Shown piece after piece: positions 33,961 to 41,536 of a stretch of DNA of 64,000 bases (within the stretch, counting starts at the first letter, position 1; each line of letters opens with the position of its first letter). Origin of the DNA: an uncultured Pelagibacteraceae bacterium (GTDB taxonomy: Bacteria; Pseudomonadota; Alphaproteobacteria; Pelagibacterales; Pelagibacteraceae); contig CABXTN010000001.1 in assembly GCA_902515185.1 (NCBI GenBank), forward strand, positions 1-64,000, given 5' to 3'. The notes below the pieces were generated by a model. That model saw nothing but the letters and a program-made list of their open reading frames with translations. It searched no databases and was not told where the DNA came from. Made by a program: the position numbers and the translations under genes.

Positions 33961-34886
33961 AAAATAAATTAATAGTAGAAATCGCAGAAGGACTAGGTAA
34001 CCAGATCTTTATGTATTCTAATGCTTATTCTCTCTCAAAAGAATTAGATTATGAACTGTATATAGATAATAAGAGTGCTTATTCAAAAAAGAAAAATTTA
34101 TTAAGAACACATCAAAGATATATGTTGGACAATTTTAATTTACAAGGGAATATTGCAGATAATAACATGATTTATGATACAGAATTTAAAAGATTTAAAA
34201 AAAAATTTAAACTTTTTGTTGATTTTTTTTCACAAAAAAAAAGTTTTATTATAGAAAAAAATATAAGAGATAATGGTAAAAAATTTGCAGAGTCACTCAT
34301 TACTACTGACAGGGATAGAATTAAAAGTCATTTGTATGTACAAGGTAATTTTGAAAATTTTAACTATTTCAAAAAATATAGATCTGAATTATGTAAAATC
34401 TTAGTCCCAAAAAAAGAGTTTATTAATGAAAATAATATTTTAATTGATAAAATTAAAAATTCAAATTCGGTATCTCTGCATTTAAGAAGAGATAGATTCT
34501 CCGATCAGAATAATAAAATAACGTCTGAAAATATTACTAAATCTGATATATTTACTGAAAATATTATTAATTATATTAATAAAGCAATAGATTTAATAAA
34601 TTCGAAATTACATAATCCAAAATATTTTATTTGGTCCAATAATCATAATAATATTACCCATTTGTTAAAAAAAATTAAAATCAAAAATTATACTTTAGTT
34701 AATAATGATGTTATTAATGATTTTAATTTATTTAGATATTGCAAACATTTCATAATAGGTCCATCATCATATCATTGGTGGGGTGCTTGGTTGAATGAAA
34801 ATCCAAATAAAATTTGTATTAGGCCTGTAAATTTAAATCCATCCAATAATATTGATTTTTGGCCGGATGATTGGATGTCTATATAA
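33957..34886 (+). CDS. alpha-1,2-fucosyltransferase-like (GT11)
   Basis: EGLGNQIFMYSNAYSLSKEL, VSLHLRRDRF, GPSSYHWWGAWLNENPNK. Confidence 0.9.
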   Translation: MKNKLIVEIAEGLGNQIFMYSNAYSLSKELDYELYIDNKSAYSKKKNLLRTHQRYMLDNFNLQGNIADNNMIYDTEFKRFKKKFKLFVDFFSQKKSFIIEKNIRDNGKKFAESLITTDRDRIKSHLYVQGNFENFNYFKKYRSELCKILVPKKEFINENNILIDKIKNSNSVSLHLRRDRFSDQNNKITSENITKSDIFTENIINYINKAIDLINSKLHNPKYFIWSNNHNNITHLLKKIKIKNYTLVNNDVINDFNLFRYCKHFIIGPSSYHWWGAWLNENPNKICIRPVNLNPSNNIDFWPDDWMSI

Positions 34887-34907
34887 TTAAATTTTATCTT
34901 ATTTAAC

Positions 34908-34950
34908 GAGTTGTTTTAAATAAATTTGCTTTTTTAATATATCTTGTAGG
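34908..34950. repeat. degenerate direct repeat of the integrase 3' end (partner 34977-35020)
   Basis: GAGTTGTTTTAAATAAATTTGCTTTTTTAATATATCTTGTAGG versus GCGTTATTTTTAAATAAATTTGACTCTTGGATATATCTTCTAAC. Confidence 0.7.
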
Positions 34951-34951
34951 T

Positions 34952-35869
34952 CTACTCATTTGATATTTTATTTAAGGCGTTATTTTTAAATAAATTTGAC
35001 TCTTGGATATATCTTCTAACCATTTGTGTTGTTTTATGACCTGTCATTGCCATTATACTTCTTTCATCAGCTCCAGTTTCTGCAGTTGATGTCGCAAAAC
35101 CAGATCTTAAACTGTGTCCTGCATATCTATTGTGGTCTAATCCAGCTAATAAAGCGTATTTTTTAATTGTTAAAGCTACAGTTTTGTCAGATATATTAAA
35201 TATTTTGCCATTATCTATTTTTGAAAAATTGATCCAGTTTTTGAGAGATGTAACTGGACAATAGTTTTTATTATCAAAGTAGGGGATTGCTTTTGTCATT
35301 CCTAGGCCAGTTTGATCAGTTTTTGAGCGCCTAACGATTATTTTAACACCCTCTGTAACAAAATCTAAATCATCATACTCTATTGAGACTAATTCCGATC
35401 TTCTAAATCCACCAGAAAATCCAATTAGCAATAAGGCTTTGTTTTGTAATCTCTTAGAGTTATTTTTTTCTTCATCAATTACTTTAATTATAGATTTTAA
35501 ATCGCTGATTAATAAAGGTTTTTTAGCTGTTTGTTTAACACCCATTTTCCGTTTTATACCCATTAAATTTTCAGTAATTATTGGATGTTTTATATCTATA
35601 TAATGCCCTTTTAATTTATGGATAACCTTTATTGAGGCCAATCTCCTCTTTAAAGTACTGTACTTTGAAAATGAGCTAAGATGAGTAAGGTAAATTGCTA
35701 TAATTTTTGGTTCACTTGGTAATGAGTTTAGTCCATTCTTGGCACAAAAAGCAGAGAAATCTCTAAAATCAGCTTGATAAGCTCTTAAGGTGTTATGAGC
35801 CTTAGAATTTTTTAAATTCTTTAAAGTTTCAATTTCTAAGTTTTTAACATCAGTTATTAATTCATTCAT
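34952..35869 (-). CDS. tyrosine-type site-specific recombinase/integrase
   Basis: GFSGGFRRSELVSIEYDDLDF (R), HSLRSGFATSTAETGADERSIMAMTGHKTTQMVRRYIQ (HxxR, H, Y). Confidence 0.94.
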   Translation of the reverse strand: MNELITDVKNLEIETLKNLKNSKAHNTLRAYQADFRDFSAFCAKNGLNSLPSEPKIIAIYLTHLSSFSKYSTLKRRLASIKVIHKLKGHYIDIKHPIITENLMGIKRKMGVKQTAKKPLLISDLKSIIKVIDEEKNNSKRLQNKALLLIGFSGGFRRSELVSIEYDDLDFVTEGVKIIVRRSKTDQTGLGMTKAIPYFDNKNYCPVTSLKNWINFSKIDNGKIFNISDKTVALTIKKYALLAGLDHNRYAGHSLRSGFATSTAETGADERSIMAMTGHKTTQMVRRYIQESNLFKNNALNKISNE

Positions 35870-35875
35870 ATATTT

Positions 35876-35900
35876 TTCCGATAACCATTAATTATCGGAA
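35876..35900. promoter_or_regulatory. 25-bp dyad TTCCGATAA-ccattaa-TTATCGGAA upstream of integrase
   Basis: 9-bp perfect arms, 7-nt centre, abutting a predicted -10 element. Confidence 0.8.
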
Positions 35901-35929
35901 GTTATATATTAGGTGATTTTTAATGTCAA
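35901..35929 (-). promoter_or_regulatory. predicted sigma70-like promoter of integrase
   Basis: Minus strand TTGACA - 17 nt - TATAAC. Confidence 0.7.
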
Positions 35930-35949
35930 TGGTTTAAATTAAAAAAATT

Positions 35950-36126
35950 ATGGGTACAATTGATGGTGAAATACCAGCTTCATTTTTTTTTATAATATCA
36001 TTAGGTTTTATATTGCTAAGTTATATTCAATACAAAAAAACTGGAAAAAGCATTGAGACTATTTTTTTATCTATCATGGCTATTTTATTTGTGATTAGTT
36101 ATTTTATACTAATGTTTTATCGCTAA
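35950..36126 (+). CDS. 58-aa predicted two-TM small protein (not in ORF track)
   Basis: MGTIDGEIPASFFFIISLGFILLSYIQYKKTGKSIETIFLSIMAILFVISYFILMFYR*. Confidence 0.6.
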   Translation: MGTIDGEIPASFFFIISLGFILLSYIQYKKTGKSIETIFLSIMAILFVISYFILMFYR

Positions 36127-36135
36127 ATTAAGAAT

Positions 36136-36300
36136 ATGATTAAATATTTTATCCCAGCAATATTAGTACTCTTAATTGCTTTTATACTCTTGTTTAAATG
36201 GCCTGTTGTGAATGAAAAAAATAAGAAAAAAATTAGTCTAACACTATTATTTAGCACCATATTCTTAATAATTGCTTTAATAGCACTATTAATTGACTAA
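36136..36300 (+). CDS. 54-aa predicted two-TM small protein (not in ORF track)
   Basis: MIKYFIPAILVLLIAFILLFKWPVVNEKNKKKISLTLLFSTIFLIIALIALLID*. Confidence 0.6.
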   Translation: MIKYFIPAILVLLIAFILLFKWPVVNEKNKKKISLTLLFSTIFLIIALIALLID

Positions 36301-36317
36301 AATTATCCCCACTATTC

Positions 36318-36577
36318 ACCCCTGTTAAAAACCTAATAAATTCAACAATAAAGTGATACATTCAACCTAAGGAGTTTGTTAATCTTACATCGAATTAAGG
36401 GGCAACCCTTAACTGACCAACTGAGGAAAGGCCGAGAGGACCAAGCTCAGAGGGCAGAAAGTCCTACAGAGTAGCGCTTAAATTGTGGGGCGGAAGGCAT
36501 GGCGGTAGCGCCTACAACGACGTGCCAAAACTACTGTTCTTTGCACCCTAAAAAGTGCAAGGAAACAGGGGTTTTTT
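36318..36577 (+). ncRNA. candidate structured RNA of unknown class, ending in T6 immediately before the ogt-like start codon
   Basis: Closing stem ACCCCTGTT/AACAGGGGT (36318-36326/36564-36572); hairpins TTAAGGG-GCAA-CCCTTAA, GGCC-GAGA-GG(A)CC inside CTGAG/CTCAG, AGGGC/GTCCT, GGCG-GTAG-CGCC inside GGCA/TGCC, CTTTGCAC/GTGCAAGG; 66 of 120 bases G/C over 36421-36540 by hand count against 14 of 60 over 36241-36300. Confidence 0.75.
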
Positions 36578-36847
36578 ATGAAAGGTACTAAATTTCAAAG
36601 AAAAGTCTGGAAATACTTAAAATCAATACCCGCAGGTACTGTTAAATCTTACAAAGAAGTTGCAATAGCAATTAAGCACCCTAAGTCAGCTCGGGCTGTA
36701 GCTAATGCCTTAGCAAAAAATCCATATGCACCCAAAATACCTTGTCATAGAGTAATTAAAGCAAATGGTAAATTAGGTGGGTATTCAGGATTTGGGGGCA
36801 CAAGAGCTAAAAAAAAACTCTTAAATAAGGAGGGTTTTCTGATCTAA
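36578..36847 (+). CDS. ogt: methylated-DNA--protein-cysteine methyltransferase, minimal (C-terminal domain only)
   Basis: GTKFQRKVWKYLKSIPAGTVKSYKEVA, active-site PCHRVI. Confidence 0.9.
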   Translation: MKGTKFQRKVWKYLKSIPAGTVKSYKEVAIAIKHPKSARAVANALAKNPYAPKIPCHRVIKANGKLGGYSGFGGTRAKKKLLNKEGFLI

Positions 36848-37253
36848 AAACCTCTATTTTAAACACTTTTTTAGCTTTTTCCACAGATTAATCGTTATTT
36901 TTACTGTTTCACCCTTCAGTTGTACTTAATAAGAAGAAATACTCAAATAAACCCCTTCTATGGCCTTCTAATTGCTATATTCTATTATTGCATTTCTCCT
37001 TAATTTTTTTAATAAATATTTGCTAAAATTAATATCCTTGGATCCTTAATTTATATTTTTCCAAGTAATATATCTAGAAAGTTCGTTTATTGTATATTTC
37101 ATCAGTATTTACTGGTTTTTTTGAATATATTATTAATTTTTTGTTATAATTTTCTTTAGTACTTTAAGTTTTATAAGATAAATTTATTTATTTTTTTAAA
37201 ATTAAAATAGTTAATAATAACAACAATTTATATAAATTTATTAATATTTAACT

Positions 37254-38129
37254 TCAATATTTAGGTAAGTTACTATTACCCTTTATATAGGGTAAATTAA
37301 CTTCTCTCCTAAATACGTAATACCCTGATAAACAAATAACAGTCAAACCCGCAAAGGTCCAGATATCAGGAAAATCATTAAATATTATATAGCCGAGAAT
37401 AATATTAGGTATAATCTCAAAGTACCCGAAAGGTGCTAACTTAGAAGCATCAGCATATTTAAGCGAGTAAATTAAGCAAATATGACCTAAACAAGCAAAT
37501 ATACCCATAAATCCTAACCATAACCATTGATTAAAAGTGGGACTTATCCAAACAACTGGTACAAAGAAAGATGAAATAATAGCCCCCACTACACCAGTTA
37601 ATAATAGCGTTAACAAAGGACTATCAGTTGAATGCAATTTTCTTGTTATCACTAAATAGATTCCATAAAAAAAACCTGTGCCCAAACCTGCGATGGTAGC
37701 TAAATTAATATCTAAAAATCCAGGTCTAATTACTATTAAACTACCTATAAAACCAATAACTACCGCTGCCCACCTTTTTAAACCAACTTTTTCATTTAAA
37801 AAGAAAGGTGATAAAGCAGTTGTAATTAAAGGAGCGACAAAAGCTAATGTTAAAGCTTTAGCCATTGAAATAATAGAAATTGAATAAAAAAAACAAATAT
37901 TGGCAAAAAATAAAGTTAAGCCACGTATTATTTGAAGTTTTAAGTTTTCGGAAAATGTTAAATTTTTTTTAAAAAAAAAATACATTAAAGGTAAGGTCCA
38001 AACCACTGTAAAAAAATATCTTGCCCATGTTATTTGAAAAAAAGATAATTCAGCTGAAAGATATTTTGCAATAGCATCCATAAATGGTAGCAAAGCCCAT
38101 GCAGACAGGTTAAGTATGATAGCTTTCAT
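37254..38129 (-). CDS. EamA/DMT-superfamily transporter
   Basis: Ten-TM pattern, LTLAFVAPLITTALSPFFLNEKVG. Confidence 0.9.
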   Translation of the reverse strand: MKAIILNLSAWALLPFMDAIAKYLSAELSFFQITWARYFFTVVWTLPLMYFFFKKNLTFSENLKLQIIRGLTLFFANICFFYSISIISMAKALTLAFVAPLITTALSPFFLNEKVGLKRWAAVVIGFIGSLIVIRPGFLDINLATIAGLGTGFFYGIYLVITRKLHSTDSPLLTLLLTGVVGAIISSFFVPVVWISPTFNQWLWLGFMGIFACLGHICLIYSLKYADASKLAPFGYFEIIPNIILGYIIFNDFPDIWTFAGLTVICLSGYYVFRREVNLPYIKGNSNLPKY

Positions 38130-39032
38130 TTAAGAAAAGTATCTTAAAGCAAAATAGACTACAATAGGAATAGTGATGAATGACATTATTGTAGATACAA
38201 CGATTGTACTTGCAACACTATCAACAACTTTTTTTGGTGAATAAATAGAACCAACAAGATAGTTTAAAACAGCACTTGGCATTGAACATTGGATTAACAA
38301 AACACCCGCAGCAAAACCTTTTAAATCGAAAATCCAAATTAAACCAATCCCTATAAAGGGGCCAATAAACATTCTAGTAAATGAAGATATTAAAGCATTA
38401 TTAAAAGAAAAAACCTTCAATCTTGTCAAGGCAATCCCTAACGACATCAAAATTAAAAATATTGTTGTGTACATTAACCATTCTGTAGTATTGATAACAA
38501 ATACTGGCATTTCAATTTCATAAAATAATACAATTGCAGAAAAAATAATTGCATAAAATGGAGGATTTTTAAGGATTACATCTAAGTTAAACTTTCTATC
38601 TGCTAAAAATACACCTACTGTGAAATGCATTAGTATTATGAGAGAAGTTATGGAAGCAGAAACACCTAGTCCTTGAGAACCATATGCAAACATACAAATT
38701 GGCAGTCCCATATTTCCTGTATTTGGAAAAATTAGTGGAGGTAATTCTCGAATAATATCTTTAGTTTTAATTAGGTAAAGATTCATTACACCAACAACTG
38801 AAAAGCATAAAATAGCTAACAAATAGTACCAAAAATAATCTCTGAAAATTTCAAAATTAATTCCAGTTGATGTAACTGCATAAATAACCATTGCTGGCGT
38901 ACCTATGTTAGCAGCGAAATTCGTTATAAACTTAGTATCAATTTTGGGGTTTTTTTTACCTAAATAATAACCTATGCCAATAACAAAAAAAACAGGAAAC
39001 ACAACTTCAAAAAGTTTTATATATATTTCCAT
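38130..39032 (-). CDS. AEC (auxin efflux carrier) family transporter
   Basis: VFPVFFVIGIGYYLGK, FPNTGNMGLPICMFAYG. Confidence 0.9.
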   Translation of the reverse strand: MEIYIKLFEVVFPVFFVIGIGYYLGKKNPKIDTKFITNFAANIGTPAMVIYAVTSTGINFEIFRDYFWYYLLAILCFSVVGVMNLYLIKTKDIIRELPPLIFPNTGNMGLPICMFAYGSQGLGVSASITSLIILMHFTVGVFLADRKFNLDVILKNPPFYAIIFSAIVLFYEIEMPVFVINTTEWLMYTTIFLILMSLGIALTRLKVFSFNNALISSFTRMFIGPFIGIGLIWIFDLKGFAAGVLLIQCSMPSAVLNYLVGSIYSPKKVVDSVASTIVVSTIMSFITIPIVVYFALRYFS

Positions 39033-40318
39033 TAAAACAACCTGATTACTGTAGGTTTTTTAATAATATTTTTATTAGATTTAAATGAAGCAATACATTT
39101 TTTTGAATACTGCTCTTTAACATTGTGAGTTATTATTATAATTGACGCTTTTTTCTTAGTATTATCTGGAATTTGGATTAGTCTTTGAACAGAAATTCTA
39201 TAACGAGCTAATTGCTTTGTGATTTGGGATAGAACACCAGGTTTATCTTTAACTTCAAACCTTAAATATAAAGAGTTAACATAATTATTAACATCATAAA
39301 CTTGAATTTTTTTCCTCTTTTTTGATGTTACCCCGAATGGAAATTTAATATTACCTCTTAAAATAGATAATAAGTCAGACATTAAAGCTGATGAAGTCGG
39401 CCCAGGTCCAGCACCCTCTCCTTGAAGTACACTTTCACCTACAGGTAAACCATTAAGTATAACTGCATTCATAACACCACTAACGTTTGCTATATATGTA
39501 TTTTTTTTAACTAAACATGGGTGCACTCTTTCAAAAAGACGATTATTTACAAGCTCAGTAATACCTAGTAGTTTAATACGTAAATTTAGTTGTTCAGCTA
39601 TATCAAAATCCTTACCTTCAATATATTCTATGCCCTCCATTAAAGTTACTTTATTAGAAATTTTTTTATTAAAAGATAAAGCGGACAAAATTTTTACTTT
39701 AGCTAGGGCATCGTATCCGTTCAAATCTAACTTTGGATTACCAGGTTCAGCATAACCAAGATTTTGAGCTTTCTTTAATACATTTTTAAAACTATCCTTA
39801 GTTTTCTCCATTTCAGATAAAATATAATTACATGTGCCATTTAAAATGCCATATACTTTAAAGAGTTTGTTTGTAGCTAAGCCTTCTTTAATTGTTCTTA
39901 ATATTGGAATCCCACCTCCAACAGAAGCTTCGAACTCTAAATTAACTTTATTCTTTTCCGCAATTTCAGCTAATTTATCACCATGTTTTGAAATTAATGC
40001 TTTGTTTGGAGTTATGACATGTATTTTTTTATTGAGAGCTTTTTTAACTATTTTTTTTGATACTCCATCAGAATTACCAATGCATTCAATTAAAATATCA
40101 GGATTTTTGTCCAAAACATCAAATGGATTTTTATTAAATATTTTTTTATTAACCTTATATTTTCTTTTTTTATTTTTGTTCTTGGCTGAAATTGCAACAA
40201 TTTTTATTTTTTTTCCTGTCTTTATTTCGATGTCTCTTCTTTTTAATCTTATTTCATTATAAAGATATAATCCTATTTGACCCAATCCTACTATAGCAAT
40301 ATTGTAAACTTTTTTCAT
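39032..40318 (-). CDS. hom: homoserine dehydrogenase with ACT domain
   Basis: VGLGQIGLYLY, EFEASVGGGIPILRTIKEGLATNKLFKVYGILNGTCNYIL, GEGAGPGPTSSALMSDL. Confidence 0.95.
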   Translation of the reverse strand: MKKVYNIAIVGLGQIGLYLYNEIRLKRRDIEIKTGKKIKIVAISAKNKNKKRKYKVNKKIFNKNPFDVLDKNPDILIECIGNSDGVSKKIVKKALNKKIHVITPNKALISKHGDKLAEIAEKNKVNLEFEASVGGGIPILRTIKEGLATNKLFKVYGILNGTCNYILSEMEKTKDSFKNVLKKAQNLGYAEPGNPKLDLNGYDALAKVKILSALSFNKKISNKVTLMEGIEYIEGKDFDIAEQLNLRIKLLGITELVNNRLFERVHPCLVKKNTYIANVSGVMNAVILNGLPVGESVLQGEGAGPGPTSSALMSDLLSILRGNIKFPFGVTSKKRKKIQVYDVNNYVNSLYLRFEVKDKPGVLSQITKQLARYRISVQRLIQIPDNTKKKASIIIITHNVKEQYSKKCIASFKSNKNIIKKPTVIRLF

Positions 40319-40319
40319 A

Positions 40320-40490
40320 CTATTCCTCTATATTAGGAAAATCTTTATTTTTATTATAGTTAATTAACATTTCCTTATAGTCATCAATATTTAGTTTAAA
40401 CAGATTACTTGAACTAAAAGAATTTACTTCACTAACATTGTTAGATTTACATGAAGTTATGAAAAATAAAAGAATTAATAATTTTTTCAT
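40320..40490 (-). CDS. 56-aa putative lipoprotein between argC and hom (not in ORF track)
   Basis: MKKLLILLFFITSCKSNNVSEVNSFSSSNLFKLNIDDYKEMLINYNKNKDFPNIEE*; lipobox-like FITSC; start overlaps argC stop (ATGA). Confidence 0.65.
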   Translation of the reverse strand: MKKLLILLFFITSCKSNNVSEVNSFSSSNLFKLNIDDYKEMLINYNKNKDFPNIEE

Positions 40491-41503
40491 ATAAGTGCCA
40501 TTTTACTAGGAAAATTGAATTTTATATTCATATTTTGAACTGCTTGACCGGCCCCACCTTTTATAAGATTGTCAATTACCGATATAATAATTATTTTCTT
40601 TGTATATTTTGTCTTAAAAACAGATATTTTACAAAAATTTGTATTAATAACATCGTTAGTACTTAATCTTACATTGGCCTTCATAACTTTAACAAAATAA
40701 TGATTTTTATAATAATCTGTTAGTATTTTTATAATTTTTTTCTGTGTAATATTCTTATTAATATCAATATATATTGTGCTTAAAATGCCTCTAAACATAG
40801 GTGATAAATGTGGTGTAAAATGAAATTTAAATTTTCTTCGTGTAAGAAGCTTTATTTCTTGATCAATTTCAGAGTTATGTCTATGAAAACCAATGCCATA
40901 GGCACTTAAAGACTCATATAAGTTTTTATTATTATATTTTTTATGGACACCCCTCCCAGCACCTGAATAACCTGACTTAGAATCTATTATTATATTTTTT
41001 ATATCAATCATATTGTATTTTATTAAGGGTGTAAGAGGTAATAAAATAGATGTAGGATAACATCCTGGGCAAGAGATGATTTGAAATTTTTTTAGTTTGT
41101 TTGGTACAAGTTCCGGTACAGAATAAATACTTTTTTTAATATTTGAAAAAGCTGAGTGCTTATTTTTATACCATTTTAAATATGATTTAGCCCCCACTCT
41201 AAAATCAGCAGATAAATCAATTAAGGTATTTTTCTTTAAAAGAAATTTTGAAATTTTTTGTGCTTGACCATTCGGCAAGGAGGTAAAAATAATATCAATA
41301 TTTTGAAGCATATTTTTATTAAATTTTACAATTTTTGGTAAATTTTTTTTTATAGATTTATCAAACCAGGATATTTTTTTTCCAATAGAACTGCTCCCAC
41401 AAAGATATTTGATATTTACTCTTTTATGTTTAATCAAGAGTTTGGTTAATTCTAAGCCTATGTATCCAGTGCAGCCAGCTATTAAAACATTTAGTTTAGC
41501 CAT
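40487..41503 (-). CDS. argC: N-acetyl-gamma-glutamyl-phosphate reductase
   Basis: GCTGYIGLELTKLL, ISCPGCYPTSILLPLTPL, DSKSGYSGAGRG. Confidence 0.95.
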   Translation of the reverse strand: MAKLNVLIAGCTGYIGLELTKLLIKHKRVNIKYLCGSSSIGKKISWFDKSIKKNLPKIVKFNKNMLQNIDIIFTSLPNGQAQKISKFLLKKNTLIDLSADFRVGAKSYLKWYKNKHSAFSNIKKSIYSVPELVPNKLKKFQIISCPGCYPTSILLPLTPLIKYNMIDIKNIIIDSKSGYSGAGRGVHKKYNNKNLYESLSAYGIGFHRHNSEIDQEIKLLTRRKFKFHFTPHLSPMFRGILSTIYIDINKNITQKKIIKILTDYYKNHYFVKVMKANVRLSTNDVINTNFCKISVFKTKYTKKIIIISVIDNLIKGGAGQAVQNMNIKFNFPSKMALI

Positions 41504-41536
41504 ATATTATTATAACAGTTTAAATTAAAAAAAAAA

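Noticed and set aside
36395-36530. RNase P-like strings (GAGGAAAGGCC, AGGGCAG, ACAGAG, GCGGUAGCGC)
   Set aside because: Order is suggestive, but the near-universal GAGGAAAGUCCGGGCU and its 3' partner (ACCCGGCUUA-type) are absent and the element is too short for a full bacterial RNase P RNA. Needs cmsearch to close.
36318-36577. tmRNA or split tmRNA
   Set aside because: No tRNA-like acceptor/T-arm (GGTTCGANTCC...CCA) and no alanine-rich tag frame.
36874-36886. DnaA-box-like TTTTCCACA
   Set aside because: Single non-consensus copy with no cluster; chance occurrence is likely in AT-rich DNA.
39834-40262. 142-aa plus-strand ORF
   Set aside because: Lies wholly antisense to hom; low-complexity hydrophobic translation.
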